DNA from: Flammeovirgaceae bacterium 311
GTDB lineage: Bacteria > Bacteroidota > Bacteroidia > Cytophagales > Cyclobacteriaceae
Reading direction: 5' to 3'
Assembly (NCBI GenBank): GCA_000597885.1
Contig: CP004371.1
Coordinates: forward strand, 4,679,001-4,743,000
Length of the DNA stretch: 64,000 bases
This document shows, one piece after another, positions 25,419 to 34,297 of this stretch (position 1 is its first letter; each line of letters begins with the position of its first letter). The notes below the pieces were generated by a model. That model saw only the letters and a program-made list of their open reading frames with translations, was not told where the DNA came from and did no database searches. The position numbers and the translations under genes were made by a program.

Positions 25419-27458
25419 ATGAGAACTCTGAATCACCTCTTAATCATTTTCTTTAGTATGCTTATTTTATGGGCATGCGAAGATGACCAGGCTCCGGCAC
25501 CAGTTACACCAGAGGCACCAGTTGCTAAAGCAGGTGCCGATGTAAATGGTACCATAGGCCAGAAAGTAGTACTGGATGGCAGTCAATCTTCCGACCCAAA
25601 AGGAGCAACCCTTACTTACCTGTGGGCAATCAAAACCAAGCCGCAAACAAGTACTGCTGCGCTGGTAAAAAGCAACGAAGCAAAAGCCGAGTTTACACCC
25701 GATGTTGAAGGTGCTTATACCTTTGAGCTGACGGTAAGCAACGAAGCCAAATCAGCCAAGGACGAAGTGATCATTACAGTGGCACCTCCTGCATACACTG
25801 GTTGTACCCCGGTTTCAGGTTCTATTACCACCCCAACTACCTGGATTAAGCGCGCGCCGCAGGGAATGGTAGATTACTGTATAAGCGAAGACATCTATCT
25901 TTCTTCAACCCTTACCATAGAACCAGGTGTGATCATTGAGTTTGAGGATGGCAGGAAAATGAACATTGACAATAGTGGTGTGATCAAAGCCATTGGTACT
26001 GAGAACAACCGCATTGTATTTACCGGAAAAGAAAAAACCAAAGGCTACTGGAAAGGCATTGAAATGAGCGCATCAGAAAGCGAGGACAATGAGTTCAGCT
26101 ATGTGGATATCGCTTATGCAGGTAATACTGTACATATTACCGGCTACAAAGCAGGTTTATCGCTCCGTAACAGCTCTGTTGTAAAAATCAAAAATACTGT
26201 AATCAGCCACAGTGCCGGCTATGGCATGGTGGTGCCAAGTGGTAAGCTGATCGAGTTTTCTCAGAATACCTTTAGCAATAACACTGCTGCTGCAATGTTC
26301 ATCACTTCAGATCTAATTGGTAAGCTGGATGCGGAAACCCAGTTTGCAGGCAGCAACGGCCGCGATGGTGTTGAGGTAGATGGCGGATCTATTGATTACG
26401 AAACTGAACAACTGTGGCCTGCCCTGAAAGATGGCTCTAAGTTCTTTATCATGAATGATGTTTACATCTACAGTGGTGTGAAAGTACAGGAAGGTGCCGT
26501 ACTGGAATTTGCTTTGAACAAAGGAATTCGGGTAGATGGTGCAGATGCTTATTTAATAGCAAAGGGTACTGCAGATAAGAAAGTTGTATTCTCCGGTATT
26601 GAAAAAGAAAAAGGTGCATGGAGAGGCATTGAATTCAATGTAACAACCAATACAAAAAATCAGCTTGATTATGTAGATGTTTCTTATGCTGGTGGTGTAG
26701 TGCATATAAGCGGTTACAGAGCTGGTATATCATCCAGAAATTCAGCTACCTATACCATTACAAACTCAACCATCAGCAATACCCTGGGCTATGGTATTGC
26801 CATAGGAGGTGGTAGTTTTGAACAGTTCGCTAATAATACCTTCAGCAATAATACAGGTGCAGCCATGATTATTCCGGCTAATGTTATCGGAAAACTGGAT
26901 AAAGCCTCCCGTTTCAAAGACGGTAACGCCAAAGAAGGTATCGAAATATATTCATCAAACGTTGATTTTACAACCGAACAGCTCTGGCCTGCTTTTACAG
27001 ACGGAAGTAAGTACTTTATCATGGACAGAGTTTATATCTACTCTGGTGTAAAAATTGAGGAAGGTGCTGTGCTGGAATTTGCCACAGACAAAAGCCTCTA
27101 CGTAGATGGTGCAGATGCTTATCTAATGGCCAGGGGTACTGCCAATAAGAAAATAATTTTCACTGGCATGGAAAAAGCCAAAGGCTTCTGGAAAGGCATA
27201 GAATTCAATGTGACGCAAAGCATTAAAAATGAATTTGACCACTGCGAAATTTCTTATGGCGGAAGCTCTAACCATATTTCTGGCTTCAAAAGCAATGTAT
27301 CCCTGAGAAACAATGCCAGCATTAAGATGTACAATACTAAAGTTTCCGATAGCAATGGTTGGGGAATTGTTGCCACCGGTGGTAATACGCTAGAAACCGA
27401 TGCTGCCAAACCAATTACCTACGAAAATAACACGGCAGGGAATCTCAAAACTAACTAG
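25419..27458 (+). CDS. Lipoprotein with PKD-like domain and three beta-helix repeats
   Basis: 679 aa. Signal MRTLNHLLIIFFSMLILWAC with lipobox cysteine at about residue 20 and an acidic EDDQ after it, typical of surface-exposed Bacteroidota lipoproteins. Residues about 35-125 form a PKD/Ig-like domain (VVLDGSQSSDPKGATLTYLW, AYTFELTVSNEAKS). The rest is three long tandem repeats of about 175-185 residues. Each has a W-x-G-I-E-F/M step, a V-H-I-S/T-G-Y-x-A-G step, NTFSNNTAAAM-like turns, EQLWPA.DGSK.FIM and VYIYSGVK..EGAVLEF. This is a right-handed parallel beta-helix of the kind seen in polysaccharide lyases and adhesins. No catalytic residues are recognised. Monocistronic, ending at a strong bidirectional terminator. 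Confidence 0.85.
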   Translation: MRTLNHLLIIFFSMLILWACEDDQAPAPVTPEAPVAKAGADVNGTIGQKVVLDGSQSSDPKGATLTYLWAIKTKPQTSTAALVKSNEAKAEFTPDVEGAYTFELTVSNEAKSAKDEVIITVAPPAYTGCTPVSGSITTPTTWIKRAPQGMVDYCISEDIYLSSTLTIEPGVIIEFEDGRKMNIDNSGVIKAIGTENNRIVFTGKEKTKGYWKGIEMSASESEDNEFSYVDIAYAGNTVHITGYKAGLSLRNSSVVKIKNTVISHSAGYGMVVPSGKLIEFSQNTFSNNTAAAMFITSDLIGKLDAETQFAGSNGRDGVEVDGGSIDYETEQLWPALKDGSKFFIMNDVYIYSGVKVQEGAVLEFALNKGIRVDGADAYLIAKGTADKKVVFSGIEKEKGAWRGIEFNVTTNTKNQLDYVDVSYAGGVVHISGYRAGISSRNSATYTITNSTISNTLGYGIAIGGGSFEQFANNTFSNNTGAAMIIPANVIGKLDKASRFKDGNAKEGIEIYSSNVDFTTEQLWPAFTDGSKYFIMDRVYIYSGVKIEEGAVLEFATDKSLYVDGADAYLMARGTANKKIIFTGMEKAKGFWKGIEFNVTQSIKNEFDHCEISYGGSSNHISGFKSNVSLRNNASIKMYNTKVSDSNGWGIVATGGNTLETDAAKPITYENNTAGNLKTN

Positions 27459-27509
27459 ACGCTGACCAGTTATAACTGGTAATTGAACTTGATTAAGTAA
27501 GTTAACACC

Positions 27510-27547
27510 AAAACGCCTGCCCAATTTGGGCAGGCGTTTTATTTCTT
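27510..27547. terminator. Bidirectional terminator
   Basis: AAAACGCCTGCCCA (27510-27523) pairs with TGGGCAGGCGTTTT (27527-27540): 14 perfect bp with T-runs on both strands. It separates the convergent genes ending at 27458 and 27566. Confidence 0.9.
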
Positions 27548-27565
27548 AAAAGATGGAGGAAGTTA

Positions 27566-28033
27566 TTACCTGCCTCTTCTTACATCCCCTCTTTTGTTGC
27601 CCTGGGCTTTGCGCTCCTGCATTTTTGCTTTACGCTCTTCCATTTTTGCTTTGCGAATCTCCTTGTACTGGGCAAACTGCTCTTCGGAGAGAATCTTCTT
27701 CAGCTCTGCCTGCTTCTCCTGGTGCATGGCTTTCATTTGCGATCTTTTGTCCTCTTTAGAAAGTTCGCTTCCGGTTTCCCTAAGTGCCATCTTTTTTTGT
27801 TTGCTGGCTTCGTTGAGTGCCTCCCACTGTGTTACCTGGGCAGGGGTAAGGTTAAGCTGTGCTTCGTAGGCCTTTACATCTTCCTTCAGGTGAGCACCTC
27901 TTTTATGGCCTTTACGGTCGTGCCGTTCTGTTTTATGATGCTCTTTGGTTTTGGTGCCTTCTGTTTGGGCATTTACTGCTGTAACAGACATCAACCCAAA
28001 GGCCGCAGCCACTATCCATTTCATCTTTTTCAT
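27566..28033 (-). CDS. Periplasmic Spy/CpxP-like (LTxxQ-type) basic helical protein
   Basis: 155 aa with signal peptide (MKKMKWIVAAAFGLMSVTAVNAQ). The mature protein is very rich in Lys, Glu, Arg and His and almost entirely helical. It contains LNLTPAQVTQWEALNE, an LTxxQ-type motif, and ILSEEQFAQYKEIRKAKMEE, the second motif of the Spy/CpxP chaperone-like family. The tail is a basic repeat (KMEERKAKMQERKAQGNKRG). The family binds unfolded periplasmic proteins or metals; a similar role here is inference. It lies 117 nt downstream of the barrel gene on the same strand and may share its transcript. Confidence 0.82.
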   Translation of the reverse strand: MKKMKWIVAAAFGLMSVTAVNAQTEGTKTKEHHKTERHDRKGHKRGAHLKEDVKAYEAQLNLTPAQVTQWEALNEASKQKKMALRETGSELSKEDKRSQMKAMHQEKQAELKKILSEEQFAQYKEIRKAKMEERKAKMQERKAQGNKRGDVRRGR

Positions 28034-28150
28034 TTTTTCCTTTTTAAGTGATGTGTATTTGTTAATATCTCTCTCTTGCCGGTATAAAATCCAATTACCA
28101 TGCCAGCTTACAGGTCTAAATGTTAAAGAAGGTTAATTTGGCTCCTTTGC

Positions 28151-30961
28151 CTATTGCTGGCTGCTTTTGAAGTTCCGGATGTTATAGCTGAAGCGCAGCA
28201 TCAGGTAGCGATTCAGTACATCTGTCTGTACATTTTCAATATAGGCTTCGGTGATGTTGCGCTGTATATCGGTATTCTGGTTCAGCAGGTCGTAGGCATA
28301 GAGGCCCAGTTCGCCCCTGTTGTTGAAAAGGCGCTTGCCTATGCCTGCATTAAGCAGTATGAAATTCTGGGCATCGCTGCCGGCAAAGCTTCCGTAATAC
28401 TGGTGGGCCAGGTTGCTTTCCAGGCTAATGCCCAAAGGTATTATCCATTTAAAAGATGCCCTGCTGGTCTGGTTCAGGTAGCGGTTGTTCATGCTCTCGC
28501 GCAGGCTGTTGGTGGCAATGGTATAATTTGCCTGGGTGCTTAGCGTAAAATCAATCTTTTCGCTGATGTTGCTGCTTAGCACCACCCCTGCACCAAAACC
28601 AGTATTGCCGGTATAGGTTTCTTCGCCGTTGATGAGTCCGGGAATATGGCTGTAGGAGGCAGTAGCATTCAGGTTCAGGTTAGATTTGAGCAGCTGTACC
28701 GGCAGTCCGTAAGAAATAAAAGTGCGCATGTTCCAGTATCCCTCCAGGTTTTGTGGCTGCGTTAGCTGCACCCCGGCCGGTACGGTAAAGCCGGTAGCCA
28801 GCACCGTATCCTGTGCCGGCAGCAGCACACTGTTACCGATGTAGCGGGCAGAATAACTCCCCGAAATAAGGGCAAAGAAAGTGCTTGCTTTTTCTATGTT
28901 GTTGGCAGAATAGCGGGTAAATAAGGTATGCTGATAATCCTGCCGCAGCTCCGGATTACCAATAATGAGCTGCAGCGGATTGCTGTTGTCTACTGCATAG
29001 AGCAGCCTCTGGGCTGCCGGAGGACTTGCGCTGGTGCGGTACATCAGGCGCAGGTTCTTTTCCTTGGAGAAGTTATGGCGGTACATGGCCATGGGCAGTA
29101 CGTTCTGAAAAGTTCTCTCTATGGTTCCTTCCAGCGGAAAGCGCATGTCGTTATCCAGTTTAGAAGCCTGGTAATTCAGGCCAGTCATGAGCATGCCCTT
29201 TTCGCTCCTCAGGCGGTAGCTGCCCCCCAGGCTGTTGCTGCGGTAATTACTGGTAAGCTGGCTGCTTAAGGCAGGATTCAGGAGCTCTTCAGATTCATTA
29301 TTCTCCTGGTCTGTTGTAAGTTTAAAGGGCCTGGAGAACTGGTAACCGGTTCTGTAATTCAGCATCAGCTGGCTTTTAGGACTGATGGGTTCCGTAAAGC
29401 GCACATCGGCATTTACACGCCAGCCTTTATCTTCCATATCCGACTGCTGCTGCAGGTTTTCTGTTACCGGGGTTTCGTTGAGGTACTCATTCTGTGAATC
29501 AAGCTCACTGATACCATCCCGTTTATCGATCGCGGTGCTTAGGTTAACAGTAAGAGTTCGGCCCCGCTTGGCAAAGCTGTGTCGGTAAAGCAGGTCGTTG
29601 CCATAGCTTAGGGCACCATAGGAAGAGTTAAACTGATTGATGGTGCTGCTTAAGGTATCGTTTCCCAGACTGGTGAGTCCCTGCCTGGTAAGGCCAAGCA
29701 GGGAAGAAGTACCCTTATAATCCTGCAGGCTGAGCCGGGGGCGTATCTGCAGTGAATTGTTCTCATTGATTTTATATTCCAGCCTTAGGTTAAAGCGGTG
29801 GTTGCTGTTGGTGCTTTCTGCATTGCTTTCTTCTGAATAGGTCTGTCCGCCTAAGCGGGAGCCCAGGTATTCCAATTGGGTGCTTTGTGTGGAAAGCAGC
29901 CTGGAGTGGTTAAAGAAATAGCTGCCGGTTACTTCTACTTTTTCGCCCCACTGGTCGGAGTAATTAATGCCTATGGCATTTGTAGTGGCGATACCGCCCT
30001 GCTGGCCCACCATAAAATCGCCGGCACCACCACCACCGCCAAAGCCACCCCGGCCGCCACCTCTTCCGCCTCGGCCACCTCTGCCACCACGTCCGCTGCC
30101 GCTGGCCACACCGGCCAGGTCTTCGGTAGCAAAGTTTTGCTGGTTAATGTTGTTGCTTTGCGCCAGGATGGAAATACGCTGATCATCCTTGAAGATATTA
30201 AGGTTACCACCGGCCATGTAGCGGCCATCCAGCCCATAGCCCGTATATACACGCCCAAACTGTCCATTGCGCATCTCGGGCCTGGTTACTATGTTAATGG
30301 TCTTGGTAGTCTCACCATCGTCGAAACCGCTGGCACGTGCCTGTTCACTCTGCTGGTCGAATACCTGTATTTTATCAATGATTTCAGCTGGCAGGTTTTT
30401 AAGGGCAGCAGAAGGGTCGTCGCCGAAAAAGGGTTTGCCATCTACCAGCACGCGCCGCACCTCTTCGCCCTGTGCCTGCACCTTTCCATCCTGCACCACC
30501 ACGCCGGGCATTTTGCGGATCAGGTCTTCGGTATTGGCATCAGGAGTGGTTTTAAATGCATTTGCCCTGAAGGAGGTGGTATCTCCCTCTTGTGTGGCCA
30601 GGGGTTGCTGGCGTATGATTTCTATTTCATTCAGCTGCTCGGCATCTTCTTTTAGCGCTATGGAGCCCAGGTTCAGGCCTTCTTCCGGTAAATCGATGTA
30701 ACGCAGCTGTGTGGTGTAACCTACAAAGCTAATCCTAAGCTGGTACTGGCCCTCGGCCAGGTTATTAAACCTGAAATTGCCCTCTATATCCGTAGCCTGG
30801 GCTACCCTGGCAGAATCTGGCAGGCGGGTAAGAATAATCGAGGCTCCCGGCAGGGTCAAATTATCCGCAGCACTGCTTATGGTGCCCGCGAGATAAGCAC
30901 TTTGGCCAGACGCCACACTGCTTATCAGTAAAAGCGCAATCATCAACACCAGCTTATTCAT
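28151..30961 (-). CDS. TonB-receptor-like outer membrane beta-barrel protein with Arg/Gly-rich insert
   Basis: 936 aa, outer membrane. Signal peptide (MNKLVLMIALLLISSVASGQ); CarboxypepD_reg-like domain (about 22-105; GTISSAADNLTLPGASIILT, GNFRFNNLAEGQYQLRISFV); plug domain (about 120-250; LIRKMPGVVVQDGKVQAQGE, VLVDGKPFFGDDPSAALKNL, IDKIQVFD); then a large beta-barrel to the C-terminus (YLMLRFSYNIRNF). Between plug and barrel (about 284-313) is a striking run built from GRG and GG units. The architecture matches the OMP_b-brl_3 type of outer-membrane barrel protein rather than SusC (no SusD beside it). Substrate unknown. Confidence 0.9.
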   Translation of the reverse strand: MNKLVLMIALLLISSVASGQSAYLAGTISSAADNLTLPGASIILTRLPDSARVAQATDIEGNFRFNNLAEGQYQLRISFVGYTTQLRYIDLPEEGLNLGSIALKEDAEQLNEIEIIRQQPLATQEGDTTSFRANAFKTTPDANTEDLIRKMPGVVVQDGKVQAQGEEVRRVLVDGKPFFGDDPSAALKNLPAEIIDKIQVFDQQSEQARASGFDDGETTKTINIVTRPEMRNGQFGRVYTGYGLDGRYMAGGNLNIFKDDQRISILAQSNNINQQNFATEDLAGVASGSGRGGRGGRGGRGGGRGGFGGGGGAGDFMVGQQGGIATTNAIGINYSDQWGEKVEVTGSYFFNHSRLLSTQSTQLEYLGSRLGGQTYSEESNAESTNSNHRFNLRLEYKINENNSLQIRPRLSLQDYKGTSSLLGLTRQGLTSLGNDTLSSTINQFNSSYGALSYGNDLLYRHSFAKRGRTLTVNLSTAIDKRDGISELDSQNEYLNETPVTENLQQQSDMEDKGWRVNADVRFTEPISPKSQLMLNYRTGYQFSRPFKLTTDQENNESEELLNPALSSQLTSNYRSNSLGGSYRLRSEKGMLMTGLNYQASKLDNDMRFPLEGTIERTFQNVLPMAMYRHNFSKEKNLRLMYRTSASPPAAQRLLYAVDNSNPLQLIIGNPELRQDYQHTLFTRYSANNIEKASTFFALISGSYSARYIGNSVLLPAQDTVLATGFTVPAGVQLTQPQNLEGYWNMRTFISYGLPVQLLKSNLNLNATASYSHIPGLINGEETYTGNTGFGAGVVLSSNISEKIDFTLSTQANYTIATNSLRESMNNRYLNQTSRASFKWIIPLGISLESNLAHQYYGSFAGSDAQNFILLNAGIGKRLFNNRGELGLYAYDLLNQNTDIQRNITEAYIENVQTDVLNRYLMLRFSYNIRNFKSSQQ

Positions 30962-31532
30962 TAGATCACTATTTGGTTAGGGGTACCGAGAGGGGATGCG
31001 GCCAGAGAAGAAAGTTTAGAGAAAGAGCCTGCCAGTTTTATATGGAAAATCCTGCTAAACCACACTGATAATTTAGCCGCAGTTAGACCTTTGATGCAGA
31101 TGCAGCTAAAAGGTTTAATCCATCACGAATATTTTAAAGACAGGGTGCTGGTGGGGCGTGGGGGCTGCAGCCATAAAATAGTTTTAACAGAGCGGGAACC
31201 GGAAAAAAATCACGGTGCAGGTAAACTAACTGCATCAGGAATTCAAAAATAAGTACAGAATAATGCGCTAAAAGCCTATTAGCAGGAGGTTTTAACGGAA
31301 TAATACAGCTTATGAAACTGCTGAAACTTTAATCATTTAGTTGGAATGATGTGATATTTTTAATGTATTTGATCCCTTTGCCTTGAAGGGCTGTCATTTG
31401 AATTGTATTCTTCCAGCTTTTTGATAGGCGCGTACAAGCTTTCCCCCAAATTGTGATAGTAATAGTTTGTGTTACACACAGTTTTAACTGGCTCAAAATG
31501 CATGTTCCTTTACACCATAAATTGAGATTAAC
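30962..31532. other. Long intergenic region between divergent genes
   Basis: 571 nt between the divergent barrel gene and the lipoprotein at 31533. No credible ORF. The minus strand has one exact -7 box (TATTTTTG, 31244-31251) without a matching -33. No hairpin of note. Confidence 0.45.
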
Positions 31533-32807
31533 ATGCGAAACACAAATCTGATGATGCTGGCCTTTGTGCTGTTAGTGGCATGGGGGTGTAAGAAAGACGA
31601 TGAGCCGGTTACTACAGGTGTGCTAAGTGGCGCGATAACCGATGCAGATACTGATGCGGCCCTGGAAGGGGTTCGGATAATAGTGATGGAATCGAACACC
31701 AATACACCGGTAAAATCTTTGGTTACCGGAGCAGAGGGTTCCTATAAAACAGAATTACTGGGTGGTAGCTACTACCTGAAGCTTTACCGCCAGGGATATG
31801 ACCAGGTACCGCCTCGCAACATTAGTCCGCTACCATTTACAATTTCTGTAGGAGCAGAGCTTGCCAAGCCATATGAAATGAATAGCAGCGAACTACAGAA
31901 CGGGGGTCTTATCAGTGGCAAGATTACCGAGGCTGGAGCAGGCGTTGCTGGAGTATTGGTAGTGGCCGAAGCGAATGGCAAAGGCTATTCTGCCGTTACG
32001 GATGACGCCGGCATCTACTATATATACAACCTTCCTGCTGCCAGTTATACAGTAAAAGGTTGGATTGGTGGTTATACTTCCGAGCAGGTAACAACTGCGG
32101 TTACGTCAGCTGCTGAAAGCAAGCAAAATTTACTGCTTACCCGGGGAGCCAGTGGGTCGGTAAATGGTACTATCACTTTCTTAGCAACCACGGCGCTTGA
32201 TGTTGATGTGGCACTCACGCATCCTTTAACGCATGAACCTGTGCCTGGTCTTTTAACAAACACGGCTGCCAGTTATACTATAGAAGGCGTGCCTGCAGGC
32301 CATTACCTGGCCAGAGCTACTTATCGTAACGACGGACGCGTGGTAGATCCTGACTGGATCATTAAGTTTGGAGAACCTTATGTAGAAGTAGGTCCTGCAG
32401 CTGTAACCAGAAATTTTAGTCTTACCAATTCGCTGCAAGTACTTAATCCGACCAACCTGGCTTCTACAACAGAACCAAAAGACATAGCATCAGCAACTCC
32501 CAGTTTTTCTTGGCAGGCTTATCCCAGTGCAAGTAATTATGTAATTGAGGTGAGTGATGCCAGCGGCAATGTAATCTGGGGAGGCATTGACAATAGTGGA
32601 ACACTGCCAGTAAAGAGAATTACAATTCCCTCCAGTCGGACGAGCGCAGTATTTAATGAAGATGGGAGTGCTACCAGGTTACTGCAGCCAGGAAAGGTAT
32701 ATCGCTGGAAAGTATATGTAAGTAAGAACGATACACAGGCAGCAACAGGCTGGAAGCTGATTTCGGTTAGTGAAGACCAGATGGGTCTGATCAGAATAGC
32801 TGAATAA
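31533..32807 (+). CDS. Lipoprotein with carboxypeptidase-regulatory-like domains
   Basis: 424 aa. Signal MRNTNLMMLAFVLLVAWGC with lipobox cysteine at about residue 19 followed by KKDDEP. Three consecutive CarboxypepD_reg/transthyretin-like modules: GVLSGAITDADTDAALEGVR (about 30-110), LISGKITEAGAGVAGVLVVA (about 125-205) and GSVNGTITFLATTALDVDVA (about 208-290). The C-terminal about 110 residues are a fibronectin-III-like domain (ATPSFSWQAYPSASNYVIEV, GKVYRWKVYVSK). It resembles surface glycan-binding or structural lipoproteins; no enzyme active site is seen. Monocistronic, with two terminators in tandem behind it. Confidence 0.82.
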   Translation: MRNTNLMMLAFVLLVAWGCKKDDEPVTTGVLSGAITDADTDAALEGVRIIVMESNTNTPVKSLVTGAEGSYKTELLGGSYYLKLYRQGYDQVPPRNISPLPFTISVGAELAKPYEMNSSELQNGGLISGKITEAGAGVAGVLVVAEANGKGYSAVTDDAGIYYIYNLPAASYTVKGWIGGYTSEQVTTAVTSAAESKQNLLLTRGASGSVNGTITFLATTALDVDVALTHPLTHEPVPGLLTNTAASYTIEGVPAGHYLARATYRNDGRVVDPDWIIKFGEPYVEVGPAAVTRNFSLTNSLQVLNPTNLASTTEPKDIASATPSFSWQAYPSASNYVIEVSDASGNVIWGGIDNSGTLPVKRITIPSSRTSAVFNEDGSATRLLQPGKVYRWKVYVSKNDTQAATGWKLISVSEDQMGLIRIAE

Positions 32808-32811
32808 TATT

Positions 32812-32857
32812 TGTGCTTTATCAAGCATTCTTCTGTGCCTGATAAAGCACACTTTTT
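32812..32857 (+). terminator. Terminator 1 after the CarboxypepD lipoprotein gene
   Basis: TGTGCTTTATCA (32812-32823) pairs perfectly with TGATAAAGCACA (32840-32851), followed by CTTTTTCTC. Confidence 0.85.
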
Positions 32858-32872
32858 CTCTCTCAACCAAAG

Positions 32873-32914
32873 AAAGCCCCGGCCTGTGCTAAATGCATGG
32901 TGCCGGGGCTTTTG
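32873..32914 (+). terminator. Terminator 2, immediately upstream of the nuoH promoter
   Basis: AAAGCCCCGGC (32873-32883) pairs with GCCGGGGCTTT (32902-32912), 11 bp with an 18-nt loop and a TTTTGC tail. It insulates the nuo transcript from upstream. Confidence 0.75.
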
Positions 32915-32929
32915 CTTATGCTGCTGCAC

Positions 32930-32959
32930 TTGTTTTAAATGCAGGCAAGCCTATCTTTG
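32930..32959 (+). promoter_or_regulatory. Promoter of the nuoH-N operon
   Basis: TTG (32930-32932), a 19-nt spacer, then TATCTTTG (32952-32959) followed by C: a good match to TTTG-N19-TAnnTTTG. The predicted transcript start, around 32965-32967, falls on the ATG at 32966, so the mRNA would have almost no leader. Confidence 0.65.
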
Positions 32960-32965
32960 CAGTGC

Positions 32966-34072
32966 ATGACTACCTTACTTTTCTTTCTGCCCTTTTTGCT
33001 CCTGTTTGTGGTGCTGGCTGTCTGGGCCGAGCGTAAGGTATCGGCGTTTATCCAGGACCGCCTGGGACCTATGGAGGTAGGCTACTGGGGTTTGCTGCAG
33101 ACGGTGGCCGACCTGCTGAAGCTGCTGCAGAAAGAAGATATTGTGCCTGCCGCTGCCGACCGAAAAATGTTCCTGGTAGCGCCAGTGGTTATCTTTGTGG
33201 CTGTGTTTGCTGGTTATGCCGTGCTGCCCCTCACCAATGGCTGGGCAGGCTCTGCTACCGAAGTTGGCGTATTTTACCTGCTCTCCATTATTTCCCTCGA
33301 TGTGATTGGCATACTCATGGCCGGCTGGGGCAGCAACAGCAAGTACTCTCTGTATGGTGCGCTGCGTTCGGTGGCACAAATTATCTCTTACGAGGTGCCG
33401 CTGGGGCTATCCATACTTTGTGCCGTTATGCTGGCAGGTTCTCTTAACCTGCAGGAGATCAGCTTTCAGCAGGGTATCTGGGTAAATGATGTGGTAGGGG
33501 CAGAAGAGGAGCGGCTGTGGCTGTTTGGCTTACCTGCCCTGGGGGTAGAGTTAACAGATGTGGGCGGTTTTCTTACCTGGAATGTGGTGCGCATGCCACT
33601 CTTTTTCTTTGTGTGGCTGATATTCTTTATTGCTTCCCTGGCAGAAAGCAACCGTGCACCCTTCGATTTAGCCGAGGCAGAGTCTGAAATAATAGGCGGC
33701 TATCATACCGAGTACAGCGGCTTTCGCTGGAGCCTGGTATTCCTGGCCGAATATGGCATGATGCTGCTGGTGTCCTTCCTGGGTGTAATCCTTTTCTGGG
33801 GAAGCTGGAATACCCCGCTGCCCAACCTGGGACCGCTGCGCCTGGCCGAATGGACGAGCGGTGCTCCTGGTACAGTAGCCGGACACCTGTGGAGCGGCTT
33901 TTGGCTCATCAGTAAAGCCCTCCTGATGATATTGCTGCAGATGTGGGTGCGCTGGACCTATCCCCGCCTGCGTGTAGACCAGCTCATGTCTCTCTGCTGG
34001 AAATATCTGACCCCCGCTGCCATCATCCTGTTACTGCTCACAGGCGTGTGGAAGCTCATAGGGATAGGATAA
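32966..34072 (+). CDS. nuoH: NADH-quinone oxidoreductase subunit H
   Basis: Membrane subunit of complex I that forms much of the quinone channel with the peripheral arm. Start taken at ATG 32966 (MTTLLFFLPFLLLFVVLAVW), 368 aa, because the alternative ATG at 32939 lies upstream of the -7 box. Conserved features: AERKVSAFIQDRLGP, LLQTVADLLKLLQKEDIVP, SNSKYSLYGALRSVAQIISY, EVPLGLSIL, AESNRAPFDLAEAESEIIGG and GFRWSLVFLAEYGMM. About eight membrane helices. First gene of a nuoHIJKLMN run; nuoA-G are not upstream. Confidence 0.95.
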   Translation: MTTLLFFLPFLLLFVVLAVWAERKVSAFIQDRLGPMEVGYWGLLQTVADLLKLLQKEDIVPAAADRKMFLVAPVVIFVAVFAGYAVLPLTNGWAGSATEVGVFYLLSIISLDVIGILMAGWGSNSKYSLYGALRSVAQIISYEVPLGLSILCAVMLAGSLNLQEISFQQGIWVNDVVGAEEERLWLFGLPALGVELTDVGGFLTWNVVRMPLFFFVWLIFFIASLAESNRAPFDLAEAESEIIGGYHTEYSGFRWSLVFLAEYGMMLLVSFLGVILFWGSWNTPLPNLGPLRLAEWTSGAPGTVAGHLWSGFWLISKALLMILLQMWVRWTYPRLRVDQLMSLCWKYLTPAAIILLLLTGVWKLIGIG

Positions 34073-34297
34073 TGTGCTCCTTCTGGTGCAGGAAAATTCT
34101 TACGTAAATGAGCAGGAGCTAAGTGGTTAAGAGGAATAGAAAATCTTTTAATGCTTTTTTTGTAATTTTAGGTTTATTATTTGGCAGAAGTCGTTTTATA
34201 TGAATGGTGCATTGGTAGAGATGGATGTTTTTTGCTGTTGTTGTTTCTGGCAGAAACGATAGATCAGCACTCCTTGCACTAAAAACAGACTCCCCAC

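Noticed and set aside
30020-30112. Possible CRISPR-like repeat block
   Set aside because: The repetitiveness is the degenerate Gly/Arg codon run of a single protein insert; there are no regular spacers.
29876-30655. Plus-strand frame of 259 codons inside the TonB-receptor-like gene
   Set aside because: Shadow frame; its Ala/Thr-rich stretch is only the complement of the Gly/Arg insert.
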